Part shown: positions 7,978-17,857 of the stretch, piece by piece
How the letters are laid out: each line of letters starts with the position of its first letter
Position numbering within the stretch: position 1 is the first letter of the stretch
Source of the DNA: Spirochaetes bacterium GWB1_36_13
GTDB taxonomy: Bacteria > Spirochaetota > GWB1-36-13
Assembly: GCA_001829155.1 (NCBI GenBank)
Contig: MIAO01000020.1
Span: 1-34,117 of the forward strand
DNA: 34,117 nucleotides
Direction of reading: 5' to 3'
Program-made: the position numbers and the translations under genes
The notes under the pieces: model-generated
Database searches by the model: none
Seen by the model: only the letters and a program-made list of their open reading frames with translations
Told to the model about the DNA's origin: nothing

Positions 7978-10407
7978 ATGGCGGCTTATTTTAATCAAGA
8001 ATGGTTTGAAAAAAACGGTTTTGTCAATTTACTGAATCTTTTAAAAAATAAGATTCCTCTTGCTGTTTCGTTAGCTATTTCAGAGGAAAATAAAATCATT
8101 TCCAAGGGTTTTAAAAAACTCTGTTCCTATTACCATCAAAACAATGCTTTGGCTCAATCAAAATGTATTCATTATCAGAAAGTTCTTTTTTCTCAAAATG
8201 AAAAATTTAAAGAAATAATATGTGAAAACGGTCTCCGGCATCTGGTTGTTCCCGTTATGCTTGAGGATAAAGCAATCGCTTTTTTTTCTCTGGAACAGTA
8301 TTTTTTAAAAGAAGAAAACGAGCCGGACCTTCAATTTTTTAAAAACCTTGCGAAAACCTACGGATTTGAAGAAAAAGAATACCTTCAGGCAGTCAAGGAA
8401 ATTCCTATTCTATCTTATCAGGAAAGAGATAATGCCGGGCTTTTTCTGAATGAATTCGTCCGGCTGATTACAAATATTGCCTTTGAAATTGCTGAAAAAA
8501 AACAACTTGAAGATATTTTTCAATGTATTTCGATTGCTGTCTGTCTTCATTCATCTAAAAAATTTAACCAAATCTATCATAATAATTTATTTGAAAGAAT
8601 TTTTAAAGATATTTCCAAGGACATGAATTTTGAAACATTGATTCAAACCATTTATCAGAAAAAAGAATATAAAAATCTCAGGAAAAATATTTTTTCATCA
8701 CTTTTAACTCAAGAAAAATTCATAATTAAAAACAAGCAAATTGAATTTTCCACTGCTCATAAAGAAAGTATGTTCTTGAACATTTCTCATATTGCTATCC
8801 ATAAGGGAAAATATATTTTAACCACTCTGACGGATATTTCTGAAGAAATAAATAATAAAAAAAATTTCAAGCAAGCAGAGGATTTTTTTCAAAAAGCATT
8901 TGAAGCGTCTGTGAATGGAATCGCAATCGTAAGCCTTGAGGGAAAATTTTTACAGGTCAATCCTTCTTTATGCAAAATGCTGGATTATTCAAAAGAAGAA
9001 CTCATCAACAAACATTTTCATGAGATCACTCATCCGGATGATATGGAAAAAGACCTTAGCCTGGCAAAAAAACTTTATAAGAATCAAATCCCTCATTATT
9101 TTATTGAAAAACGCTGCCGCTGCCGAAATGGCGAGTATATCTGGGTAGTTTTAGGAGTCAGTCTGTTAAGGGATGAAAATGGAACGCCTTTAAACTTTAT
9201 TGTCCATATCCAAGATATCAATGATCAGAAAAGATCTGAAAAAGAACTGCTTCTTGCAAAAGAAAACGCTGAGAAGGCCAATCTCACAAAAAGCCTTTTT
9301 TTGGCAAACATGAGCCATGAAATCAGAACTCCAATGAATGGGATTATCGGAATGACTGATATTCTATTTAAAACAGAGCTCACTCAGGAACAAAAAGATT
9401 ACCTTGAAGTGATAAGGATTTCTGGAGAAGGGCTTCTTGAAATCATCAACGGTATTTTAGACCTTTCAAAAATTGAAGCAGGAAAAATGGAAATTGAAAA
9501 ACATGATTTTGACTTGCAGCAAATTCTTTTTTCAATTATTGAAAATTTCAGAGTTCTTGCTGAACGGAAAAAACTGCATTTTATTTATCTCATTCCTGAC
9601 AAACTCCCGAAGAACATGTTTGGAGACAGTGGAAAACTCAAACAAATTCTTTTTAATCTTCTGGGAAATGCCTTGAAATTTACAGAAGAAGGAGAAATCC
9701 GTTTTTTTGTAAATATGATTGAGGAAAATGAGCGGTTTATCCGATTTTTATTTGAAATAGAAGATACAGGCATTGGAATCCCTAAAGAAAAAATCAGTTC
9801 CATCTTTCATATTTTCACTCAAGCGGAAAGTTCTTTGAATTGGAAATACGGAGGGACAGGACTGGGACTGAGTATCTCAAAAAGACTTTTACAATTAATG
9901 GGCGAAGAGATTTATGTCGAGAGCGAAATAGGAAAAGGAAGTATTTTTTCATTTCAACTTTCATTGGATTTAAATTTAAATAATATCAAAGGATCTAAAG
10001 ATGAAAAACAAAAAATTAATATGGAAAACACTATGAAAAAAACAAAAATCCTGCTGGCAGAAGACAACCGCATTAATCAGATGACCACAAAACTCATGCT
10101 TGAAAAACTCGGTTATGAACCGATTATCGTATCAAATGGAAAAGAGGCAGTGGATTATTTAGAAAAAGAAAATGACATATCCCTTGTTTTCATGGATGTT
10201 CAAATGCCGCTTTTAAATGGAATAGAGGCTACTGAAATAATCCGGTGTTCGAAAAAAGGGAATAACATTCCTATTATTGCTCTGACAGCTTATGCCTTAA
10301 AAGGGGATCGTGAAAAATTCATTGAAAGCGGAATGAATGACTATCTTTCCAAACCCTATGGAATCGTTGAACTCAAAGAAATAATTGAAAAATACATCTT
10401 TGTTTGA
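7978..10407 (+). CDS. Hybrid sensor histidine kinase (PocR-like N-terminus, PAS, HisKA, HATPase_c, REC)
   Basis: PAS 'FQKAFEASVNGIAIVSLEGKFLQVNPSLCKMLDYS'; H-box 'FLANMSHEIRTPMNGIIGMTDIL'; N/G boxes 'NLLGNALKFT','DTGIGIP','GGTGLGLSISKRLL'; REC 'ILLAEDNRINQ..VFMDVQMPLLNG..IIALTAYALKGD'; N-terminal Cys-containing sensor region resembles PocR. Confidence 0.92.
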   Translation: MAAYFNQEWFEKNGFVNLLNLLKNKIPLAVSLAISEENKIISKGFKKLCSYYHQNNALAQSKCIHYQKVLFSQNEKFKEIICENGLRHLVVPVMLEDKAIAFFSLEQYFLKEENEPDLQFFKNLAKTYGFEEKEYLQAVKEIPILSYQERDNAGLFLNEFVRLITNIAFEIAEKKQLEDIFQCISIAVCLHSSKKFNQIYHNNLFERIFKDISKDMNFETLIQTIYQKKEYKNLRKNIFSSLLTQEKFIIKNKQIEFSTAHKESMFLNISHIAIHKGKYILTTLTDISEEINNKKNFKQAEDFFQKAFEASVNGIAIVSLEGKFLQVNPSLCKMLDYSKEELINKHFHEITHPDDMEKDLSLAKKLYKNQIPHYFIEKRCRCRNGEYIWVVLGVSLLRDENGTPLNFIVHIQDINDQKRSEKELLLAKENAEKANLTKSLFLANMSHEIRTPMNGIIGMTDILFKTELTQEQKDYLEVIRISGEGLLEIINGILDLSKIEAGKMEIEKHDFDLQQILFSIIENFRVLAERKKLHFIYLIPDKLPKNMFGDSGKLKQILFNLLGNALKFTEEGEIRFFVNMIEENERFIRFLFEIEDTGIGIPKEKISSIFHIFTQAESSLNWKYGGTGLGLSISKRLLQLMGEEIYVESEIGKGSIFSFQLSLDLNLNNIKGSKDEKQKINMENTMKKTKILLAEDNRINQMTTKLMLEKLGYEPIIVSNGKEAVDYLEKENDISLVFMDVQMPLLNGIEATEIIRCSKKGNNIPIIALTAYALKGDREKFIESGMNDYLSKPYGIVELKEIIEKYIFV

Positions 10408-10419
10408 TAAGGAGTTTAT

Positions 10420-11025
10420 TTGTATTGCACTGGCCATATTTTATCCACATCTTTATTATCTTTAGGAGTCGCAAAAAGATTTGAACAGTCTTTTTTCAGG
10501 CTCTATTTTTGGATGCTTCTGGCAAATCTGATTGATTTCGATCATCTTATATTTTATTCCATGGACAGCGGGGGTGCCAATTCCCTGATTTTACATCCCC
10601 TTCATATCTATTCTGGCACCTTGATCTTTTTTTTGTTTTTAATGGGGATGATTTTTAAAAACCGTTTTTTTATTTTTATTCCGACCGCCATGAGTCTTTC
10701 GTTACACCTTGCGGCAGATGCTCTTGCCTATTTCATCTCCTACTCTGTCTTGATTTTAGCTTTTCTGGATATTTTAATGTTTAGTTTTCTTTTATTTTTT
10801 CTCAGAAAATTCCTACTGAAAAAACCGGTATTCAAATCTCTTTCTTTTTTTTACTCTATTCTCCTGATTTTTCCTTCTCTGATTCAGGCATTTGTCCATT
10901 ACGGACTAAAATTAAAACCTGAGGAAAACTTTTCTGTCTATTTAATCTGTCCGCTGATTATTCTTTTGACCGCGTTGATTTTCGGTTTTCTTTACAAAAA
11001 AAGATTTGAAGAAAAAATCTTATGA
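10420..11025 (+). CDS. DUF6122-like membrane protein (metal-dependent hydrolase-like His/Asp motifs)
   Basis: TTG start with SD 'aaggag'; 'LLANLIDFDHLIFYSMDSG..LILHPLHIYSG..LHLAADALAY' in a polytopic protein. Confidence 0.6.
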   Translation: MYCTGHILSTSLLSLGVAKRFEQSFFRLYFWMLLANLIDFDHLIFYSMDSGGANSLILHPLHIYSGTLIFFLFLMGMIFKNRFFIFIPTAMSLSLHLAADALAYFISYSVLILAFLDILMFSFLLFFLRKFLLKKPVFKSLSFFYSILLIFPSLIQAFVHYGLKLKPEENFSVYLICPLIILLTALIFGFLYKKRFEEKIL

Positions 11026-11130
11026 TTTTCACTTCTTTTTCAATGAACTAAATCAAAAATAATAATCAAAAAATATCTTTTTTTCTCCGATAATATACTG
11101 AAATAATTTTAAATTGCAAAAAATTCATGT

Positions 11131-11229
11131 CATTCTCCGGCTTGACCGGGGAATCTATTAGCAAGATAATCAATTTACTGGATTATCCGGTTATACTTCG
11201 GCTCTGCTCAGTACAAGCGCCGGACAATG
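11131..11229. repeat. MITE-like imperfect inverted repeat element
   Basis: Outer arms CATTCTCCGG (11131-11140)/CCGGACAATG (11220-11229), 9/10 inverted match; inner arms CCGGGGAATC (11146-11155)/GATTATCCGG (11181-11190), 8/10; contains 'GGCTTGACCGGGGA' also found at 15193. Confidence 0.6.
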
Positions 11230-11314
11230 AGAATTTGGGGTTGAAAAAATTTGCAATTTATATTCCTGCGTATAGGATTAAATTTTTTATACAACTGTCC
11301 AAAATGAGGTAAAG

Positions 11315-13264
11315 ATGACTATTCAAAAAAAGCTGACTTTTAATGCTGTTATGAATTTAATCATTCTCTTGTTTTTTGGATTTTTTACTGTTAATCAAAT
11401 TGTTAATATAAAAAACAATATTTCTCTTTTTCAGGCAAAAGAAAAAAACAGCGATATCATGAGACAGATCCAGCTGAATAATGCCTTGACCTGGCAGTAT
11501 CTGACCGATGCGTCTCTTACCCGGAAAAAAGAGGTAATAGAACAGGAAGCAAAATCCAGTTTTGACCAGCTTAATTCATTAGTATTTACCTTGAAAAAAC
11601 TGAACTCAGATAACCAGCTTATTATAAAAGAAGTTGAAAGTTTGGAAAAAGAACTTCCAGACTACTGGGAAACAGGTGTCCGGATGCAAAGCGCATATCT
11701 GGAAAGTTTTGAGAAAGGCAACGAAGTCATGACGGTTTTTGATGAAAAAAGCTCTCAAATGATTCAAACAATAGACAGCTTGGTTCATGAAATCGAAAAA
11801 GAAAAAAACACGGTTTATGAAAAAATAAGCGGAATGATATCTGATATTATTAAAATTATTATTGTCATTTTATTCTTTTTGGCAGTTTTTTCGATTACAG
11901 TCAATAAAAAGATTCATTTTGTTTTATCATCTTCAATTAAAAAATTGAAAGATGTCATTTCAAAGATCGCGACAGGCAATTTAACGCAAAACTACCCTCT
12001 GAAAAAAGTCAACTGCTCCTCTGTCAGAAAATGCGGCAAAACAGACTGCCCTGAATATTTAAAAAACGGTGTTCTCTGTTTTTTTACCGTGGGAAGCTAC
12101 GCCCCTAGTTTTGGCAGGGAAATCAAGTGTCCGGCTATTTCATCTGGAAAATTCAAAGACTGCAAAGAATGTAAGGTTTATGGAATGGTCTGCCGGGATG
12201 AAATAGAAGAACTGGGAGCTTATCTCAACCAATTTACCAATATTTTAAGAGGATTTATTCAAAATCTGGGAAAACAGACTGAATTCATTTTTCAAAGTAC
12301 GGCAAATTTAACGGGACATACTCAGGAAAATGCAGCTGCGCTGGAAGAGATTTCAGGCACATCCCGATCTTTATCAGAAAACATCAATTCGCAAAAAGAA
12401 AAAACAAAATGGTCGGATCAACATCTCAAAGAAATAGCGGAAGGAATTTCAAAAACGAACACTACTGCGAAAGAAAACCAGAAAAAACTGGAAACGACTC
12501 ATTTCTCAGTGGAAAAAATGGCTTCTCAAATCAGTAAAACTTCTGAAAAAACAAATCTTGCAAATCAAATTTGCTTAAATCTCATTTCTACCTCTCATCA
12601 GGGAAATAAAAACATTGAAATTTTATCCCGTTCTATTGAAGATGTTTCTTCCGAATCTGAAAAAATTACTGAAATGGTTCAGCTTATCATGGATATCTCG
12701 GAACAGACCAATCTCCTTGCAATGAACGCTGCAATTGAAGCGGCTCATGCTGGAGAATATGGAAAAGGGTTTGCGGTTGTTGCTGAAGAAATCCGTAAAC
12801 TGGCTGACAAAAGCTCGAAAAGCGCGAAAGAAATTCAGGATGTTGTCAACGGAATCTCTGGGTTAATTCGGAAAAATTACCAGTATTCAGAAAAAACAAT
12901 TGAAAGTTTTGGTATCTTAAAAAAAGAAATAGAAACAATAAAAAATGAAAATGAATCCATTAATGGCTTTATTGAAGAACAAAAAATATCCAGCCACGAG
13001 ATTCTATCCACGATTCTTGAAACCAGCCGCTTTATTTCTCAACTCAATACTCAGATGGATATTCAGATGAAAGCTATTTCTGAGATCAAAATTAATTCTC
13101 AAAGCAATCTGGAAATGAGTGAAAGCAATTTTCTTGGGATTGAAGAACAAAGCCGAGCGCTGGAAGAAATTGCAAATACTTCTGAACTGGTCAATAAAAT
13201 CGGTCAGGAATTAAAATTGCAGACAGAAAAGACCGAAGAAGAAATTCATTTTTTTAAATATTAA
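11315..13264 (+). CDS. Methyl-accepting chemotaxis protein with Cys-rich insert in HAMP region
   Basis: Two TMs; signalling hairpin '[48 protein letters not shown]'; 8 Cys between HAMP AS1-like and AS2-like helices. Confidence 0.93.
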   Translation: MTIQKKLTFNAVMNLIILLFFGFFTVNQIVNIKNNISLFQAKEKNSDIMRQIQLNNALTWQYLTDASLTRKKEVIEQEAKSSFDQLNSLVFTLKKLNSDNQLIIKEVESLEKELPDYWETGVRMQSAYLESFEKGNEVMTVFDEKSSQMIQTIDSLVHEIEKEKNTVYEKISGMISDIIKIIIVILFFLAVFSITVNKKIHFVLSSSIKKLKDVISKIATGNLTQNYPLKKVNCSSVRKCGKTDCPEYLKNGVLCFFTVGSYAPSFGREIKCPAISSGKFKDCKECKVYGMVCRDEIEELGAYLNQFTNILRGFIQNLGKQTEFIFQSTANLTGHTQENAAALEEISGTSRSLSENINSQKEKTKWSDQHLKEIAEGISKTNTTAKENQKKLETTHFSVEKMASQISKTSEKTNLANQICLNLISTSHQGNKNIEILSRSIEDVSSESEKITEMVQLIMDISEQTNLLAMNAAIEAAHAGEYGKGFAVVAEEIRKLADKSSKSAKEIQDVVNGISGLIRKNYQYSEKTIESFGILKKEIETIKNENESINGFIEEQKISSHEILSTILETSRFISQLNTQMDIQMKAISEIKINSQSNLEMSESNFLGIEEQSRALEEIANTSELVNKIGQELKLQTEKTEEEIHFFKY

Positions 13265-14360
13265 ATTGTTTTTCAATAATTTTAAAAAACTTTTCAGAAT
13301 CAACAAGGCTGTTTCCCGCTCTGGAAACAGTCTTCAGGCTTTCCTTTGTTTCCTGCATGTCTTTCTGCGTCAGACCGTAATCTTTCCAGCAAGTTGAAAC
13401 TCCCAGTTTTTTAAAAAAATTCCGGATAGAACTGCTTCCTTTTTCTTTGAAAATCTGAAAAAGCGCCTGATCGATTTCCCTATCCTGACCTGATACACTG
13501 TCTATGATATCGGGAAGGGTAAAGCTGCAGGCTGTCCCGTGGGGAATCCCGAAACGAATCGTAAGATCATAGGAAACAGCATGCGCCAAGGCTGTCTGAG
13601 TATTTGAAAAAGCAAGCCCCGCTTTTAAAGAAGCATCAAGCATTTTTTCACGAAGAGGTAAGGATAATGGATTTTCAATGAGTTTCGGAAGCGTGTCCAG
13701 AATTTTTTGAGATGCGGTTACGGCATAAAGCGTAGAAACAGGGTTCCTGTTTTTATTCCACAAAGATTCCAACGCATGAGAAAGCGCATCCAATCCTGTG
13801 GAAAGGGTAACAGGTAGCGGAAGATTGAAAGTAAGCTCAGGATCTAAAAAACAAGCTTCCGCCCAGAGATCCGGAAGGTGAAGCGAATATTTTTTCATTT
13901 CCCGATTATCCCAGACAGTTGCCCAGGGAGTCACCTCGCTGCCTGTCCCGGCAGTAGTAGGAATCAAAATCATTGGAATGAGGCGGTAATCCTCTTTCGC
14001 TCTCTTCCCTTTAATGAGATTTTCTACAAAATGAAATTTCTTTTCAGAATTGGAAACTGAAAAAACCTTTGCACTGTCTAAAACACTCCCGCCTCCGACA
14101 GCGAGAATCAATTCAAAGGATTGGCTGAAAGCATAGACTTTTATCCAGTTTTTTCTTAAATGATCAAAATCAGGATTCGGCATAATATCGTCAATCACCT
14201 GAATAATTTCAGGATATTTTTTTACAAGGGTATCTACGATCCCGTTTCTGACAAAAGATGGAGAAGTTACTAAAAGTGTTTTTCTTCCCTTGAAAAGACT
14301 TCCGATATTTTCCAGCTTGTCCCGGATAATTTTAACCGGGTTGTAAAAAGAAAAATTCAT
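13254..14360 (-). CDS. Iron-containing alcohol dehydrogenase, PsrA/phosphonoacetaldehyde reductase-like
   Basis: '[15 protein letters not shown]', '[19 protein letters not shown]', '[20 protein letters not shown]', '[22 protein letters not shown]'; 4-bp overlap with the upstream nucleotidyltransferase. Confidence 0.85.
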   Translation of the reverse strand: MNFSFYNPVKIIRDKLENIGSLFKGRKTLLVTSPSFVRNGIVDTLVKKYPEIIQVIDDIMPNPDFDHLRKNWIKVYAFSQSFELILAVGGGSVLDSAKVFSVSNSEKKFHFVENLIKGKRAKEDYRLIPMILIPTTAGTGSEVTPWATVWDNREMKKYSLHLPDLWAEACFLDPELTFNLPLPVTLSTGLDALSHALESLWNKNRNPVSTLYAVTASQKILDTLPKLIENPLSLPLREKMLDASLKAGLAFSNTQTALAHAVSYDLTIRFGIPHGTACSFTLPDIIDSVSGQDREIDQALFQIFKEKGSSSIRNFFKKLGVSTCWKDYGLTQKDMQETKESLKTVSRAGNSLVDSEKFFKIIEKQFNI

Positions 14361-15079
14361 AGAAAGAGTGATTTCGCTTTTTCGTAGTCATCGATAAAGT
14401 CGATTTCGGTCCACGGCAATTCCATGGTTGAAGAACAATAAATTTTATACCCGTCTGCTGCCATTTCTGAAAAAGCTTTCGTGTCATAATGATTTAATCC
14501 TTCTTCAAAAAGCACTTTTGAAAAATATTTGAACACTGCTTCCGAATTCCGGATATAAGTAATGCCGGTCCATTCTCCTGCCGCTTTATCCAGAGGAATT
14601 TCCTTACTGGATTCAATCAGATAATTTTCTTTTGTGATTCTGACTTTCATAGACTCTTCATCGTGCCGGGTAAAATCGGTCACCAGTTCAATATCATCCT
14701 TTCTTTTCAGGAAAGACTGAAAGGTCTGTGAAAAAATCTTTTCATCATAAATAATGTCACCATGCATATAAACAATCGGGTCATTATGAACAAAATTTCT
14801 AGCAAACCAGAGTGAACCCAGATTATTGCAATGTTTATAAAAAGGATTGGGAATATAGGTAATCGAACTGTCCAATGCTTCCATGATCATTTCTTTTTTA
14901 TATCCTACCACTACGGCAATATCTTCTATCCCGTTTTTTCTCAGTATCCCGATAGATCTTTCCAGAAGAGATTTTCCCCCTACAGGCAGCAACCCCTTCG
15001 GTCTTTCCAGAGTCAGGGGATAAAGACGGCTTGAAAGTCCGGCTGCAACAATGACAGCTTTTTTAATTTCCATTTTCAC
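14357..15079 (-). CDS. Sugar-phosphate-type nucleotidyltransferase (LicC/PntC-like cytidylyltransferase)
   Basis: 'AVIVAAGLSSRLYPLTLERPKGLLPVGGKSLLERSI', 'NNLGSLWFAR', 'MHGDIIYDEKIF', 'WTEIDFIDDYEKA'. Confidence 0.85.
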   Translation of the reverse strand: MKMEIKKAVIVAAGLSSRLYPLTLERPKGLLPVGGKSLLERSIGILRKNGIEDIAVVVGYKKEMIMEALDSSITYIPNPFYKHCNNLGSLWFARNFVHNDPIVYMHGDIIYDEKIFSQTFQSFLKRKDDIELVTDFTRHDEESMKVRITKENYLIESSKEIPLDKAAGEWTGITYIRNSEAVFKYFSKVLFEEGLNHYDTKAFSEMAADGYKIYCSSTMELPWTEIDFIDDYEKAKSLFL

Positions 15080-15192
15080 GCTCCCTTATTTCATCAGATT
15101 AAAAATAGGATAAAAAACCTTTATTAAAATTATCAAAAAATTATCCTGAAAACAGGATTTTTTTAAAATCAGAAACCTATTTAAAAATTGAA

Positions 15193-15219
15193 GGCTTGAC
15201 CGGGGATTCAAATCCCCGG
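15193..15219. repeat. Repeat-element fragment with perfect hairpin
   Basis: GGCTTGACCGGGGA shared with 11139-11152; perfect inverted repeat CCGGGGATT (15200-15208)-CA-AATCCCCGG (15211-15219). Confidence 0.6.
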
Positions 15220-15465
15220 CTTTATTTGATTTGAAATTGAGATTATTTTTTTTATCTCATCTAATGAAAGCCCGGTTCCCTCTGTTATTTGCTCGATAGA
15301 AAGCCCAAGACGATAAAAATTTTTAGCCGTTTCGATCTTTCCTTCTATTTTCCCTTTGATTTCCCCTTCTTTGATCCCTTTTTTATAAAAACTGTTGATT
15401 AAGGATTTCTCATCTTTCCGTTTTTTTTCTTGATATTCATAAATTTCTCTCATTTTATCGTCCAT
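15208..15465 (-). pseudogene. C-terminal remnant of a Rpn/PD-(D/E)XK nuclease family transposase-like protein
   Basis: 85 aa only: 'MREIYEYQEKKRKDEKSLINSFYKKGIKEGEIKGKIEGKIETAKNFYRLGLSIEQITEGTGLSLDEIKKI', typical of Rpn C-termini; N-terminal nuclease domain absent; 3' end runs into the repeat fragment. Confidence 0.65.
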
Positions 15466-15691
15466 GGTGAATTTTTTGTATTCCTCTTTGTATTAAAGAT
15501 AGCATTTTTTGAAAAAGATTCAAAAGATTTTGAACTCGCAAAAATAGCAAAAAATCACTTATCTTTCCATTTTTTTTGTCCAGTTTCTTCACAGACTATC
15601 GTTTTTTAACTTGAAAATTGAGTTTTTCAGGGTTGAACTGTAATGTTTCACTAGGACATGATATTTATTTTCATATTCATAGCTCTCTGTA

Positions 15692-17380
15692 TCAGTAAAA
15701 TAATTTTAACTCAAACATTTTTAATAAATTTAACACAACCACTGTTTTATTGGATCCCAAAGTTATCAGCCCCGCGGCAATTTCTGTTTTATTCCGTAAC
15801 GCAGTCAATTGTTTGACCACCATTTTTCTTTCAAATAAAACTTTTGAAACAACCAATCCTATGACATTGTTTTTTATCTTAAGCACAAGTGTGATAGTAT
15901 CATTTGGATTGTCAAAGTTATGTAATTTTAATATTGTGTCCAGATAAAAAAGTTGAATATATTGTTCATTATTTTGGTAAAATAATTTTCTATCGATAAT
16001 TTTAATCTTATCTTTTTTAATATCAATGATTGATAAAATATAACTGGAAGGAATAGCAAATATCTGCTGTGCTGTTTCAAAAACTGTGATAGAATAAAGA
16101 GAGGTAATCAGGGGTAATTTTAAAATAAACTGGGTGCCATGATGAAATTCCGATGAAACAATAAGCTCACTGTTTAATGCTCTCATAATATCGGCTACAA
16201 TATCCATGCCAACCCCTCTCCCTGAGATATCAGTCACCTGTTCCGCCGTTGAAAAACCGGATTGAAAAATAAAATCAATGATTTGTTCTTTACTGAGAGA
16301 CTCTGCTTTTTCTTTTGAAACCATGTTCTGCTTAATTGCTTTCTGTTTGATTAATTCTATATCCAGCCCTTTCCCGTCATCTTTGAGTTCAATAATAATA
16401 TTATCTTGAACAACTGCCGCTTTTAACTCAATTCTGCCGCATTCTGTTTTTCCTTTTGCTTTTCTCTCTTCCGGCATTTCTATTCCATGATCAATCGCAT
16501 TTCGGATAATATGCATGAGCATTATTTTTACATCTTCAATCAACCTTTTATCAATACCGACCTCGCTTCCTGTTATAACGATCTCAGATTTTTTTCCTTT
16601 TTCTAAAGAAATATCTCTGACTAATCTAGGCAGATTATTAAATATAGAAGACAATGGGACTAGTAATAATTCAGAAATATTATCCTGCAATTGTCTGGCA
16701 GACAATTTATAAAAGTTAATTTCATGTTCATATTGGTTTAGTATTTTTTCAAATACTCTATTTTCCTCATCATTCTGTAAATAGTTGGAGAAATCTTTTA
16801 ACTGGTTTAAAAAAAAATCAAACCGTCCATAATAATTATTGAAAATATTGCAAAAGTTGAGAAGAGATTTCACTTTATCACCTTTTACATAAATAAATTC
16901 ACTCCGTCTGCTTGTTTTTTCAATTATATCAGTTTCGTCTGGTTCTTTTTCTTCCTGCTCAAATATCTGGAAAGGGGGAATCTCTTTCTTGGATTCGGGA
17001 GGATGTGAAATATCAAGGTTTTCTAAAGAAGAGATATCAATCTGAATCTCTTCATCCGGAAGTTTGTTTATTGCCTTTTCGATGTTGTCCATTATATATA
17101 ACATATTGGTAATAATTGTATTGTTAATGAGATCAGGATTTTCTTCGAATTCTTTAAAAAAGTTTTCCAGAATATGTGTCGCTTGATTGATATTTTTCAA
17201 TCCCAGCATCTTTGCGGCGCCTTTTAAAGTATGCACCTCTCTCTTAATATCATTGATAATAGAAATTTGAATTCCATTTTTTTCTAAATTTAAAAGATGA
17301 TTAATGGTTCTGTTGATTCTTTCCTGAGCCTCCAGTACAAAAACGGAAAAAATTTCCGGATCAATATTTATTCCAGACAT
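15692..17380 (-). CDS. cheA: Chemotaxis histidine kinase CheA
   Basis: Hpt 'REVHTLKGAAKMLGL'; kinase boxes 'HIIRNAIDHGIEMPEER', 'DDGKGLDIELIK', 'SGRGVGMDIV'; C-terminal CheW-like domain; no obvious P2 domain. Confidence 0.93.
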   Translation of the reverse strand: MSGINIDPEIFSVFVLEAQERINRTINHLLNLEKNGIQISIINDIKREVHTLKGAAKMLGLKNINQATHILENFFKEFEENPDLINNTIITNMLYIMDNIEKAINKLPDEEIQIDISSLENLDISHPPESKKEIPPFQIFEQEEKEPDETDIIEKTSRRSEFIYVKGDKVKSLLNFCNIFNNYYGRFDFFLNQLKDFSNYLQNDEENRVFEKILNQYEHEINFYKLSARQLQDNISELLLVPLSSIFNNLPRLVRDISLEKGKKSEIVITGSEVGIDKRLIEDVKIMLMHIIRNAIDHGIEMPEERKAKGKTECGRIELKAAVVQDNIIIELKDDGKGLDIELIKQKAIKQNMVSKEKAESLSKEQIIDFIFQSGFSTAEQVTDISGRGVGMDIVADIMRALNSELIVSSEFHHGTQFILKLPLITSLYSITVFETAQQIFAIPSSYILSIIDIKKDKIKIIDRKLFYQNNEQYIQLFYLDTILKLHNFDNPNDTITLVLKIKNNVIGLVVSKVLFERKMVVKQLTALRNKTEIAAGLITLGSNKTVVVLNLLKMFELKLFY

Positions 17381-17842
17381 TTAAATATCTCCTATTGTGT
17401 GCGCATCTTCATCATAAGATAAAGTTTTATTTATTTTTAATAACTGACGGGATGATTCATAAAAAGACAATAAAAGGATTTTTCTCTCATTGCTTTCAAT
17501 TATTCCATAAAATAAAGGGATTTTTAGTTTTTTAAAGATAAATTCCGGCATAGGAAAAACATCTCTCAAATTTACTTTGAAAAGTTCTATAGTCTCCGGA
17601 ACATGGATACCAATTTTTTCATCACTGTTAAACAATTGAATTACAATAATTTTACAAGAAGACAAGGTTGTTTTTAATTTAAGGATTTCTTCCATTTTTA
17701 AAATTTCTTTAATATGAAATTGATTATAAAATTCATAAACTTTTTGTTGTCTGCTGTCAAATATCTTATCTATTTCATTTTCCAATATTCCGAACCATCT
17801 GTTGTCAATCTCAAAAATAAGTATTTCAATTTCCCTTGACAT
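17381..17842 (-). CDS. Divergent CheW-like protein
   Basis: CheW-like pattern 'ILIFEIDNRWFGILENEIDKIF...IGIHVPETIEL'; adjacent to cheA and cheW. Confidence 0.55.
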   Translation of the reverse strand: MSREIEILIFEIDNRWFGILENEIDKIFDSRQQKVYEFYNQFHIKEILKMEEILKLKTTLSSCKIIVIQLFNSDEKIGIHVPETIELFKVNLRDVFPMPEFIFKKLKIPLFYGIIESNERKILLLSFYESSRQLLKINKTLSYDEDAHTIGDI

Positions 17843-17857
17843 AAAGCCTTCTCTTTT

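Noticed and set aside
7696-7978. Possible riboswitch or ncRNA before the hybrid kinase
   Set aside because: The structured part is explained by a TIR-bounded repeat element; no known riboswitch consensus recognised.
11127-11312. 61-aa plus-strand ORF 'MSFSGLTGESISKIINLLDYPVILRLCSVQAPDNENLG...'
   Set aside because: Translation of the palindromic repeat element; not a credible protein gene.
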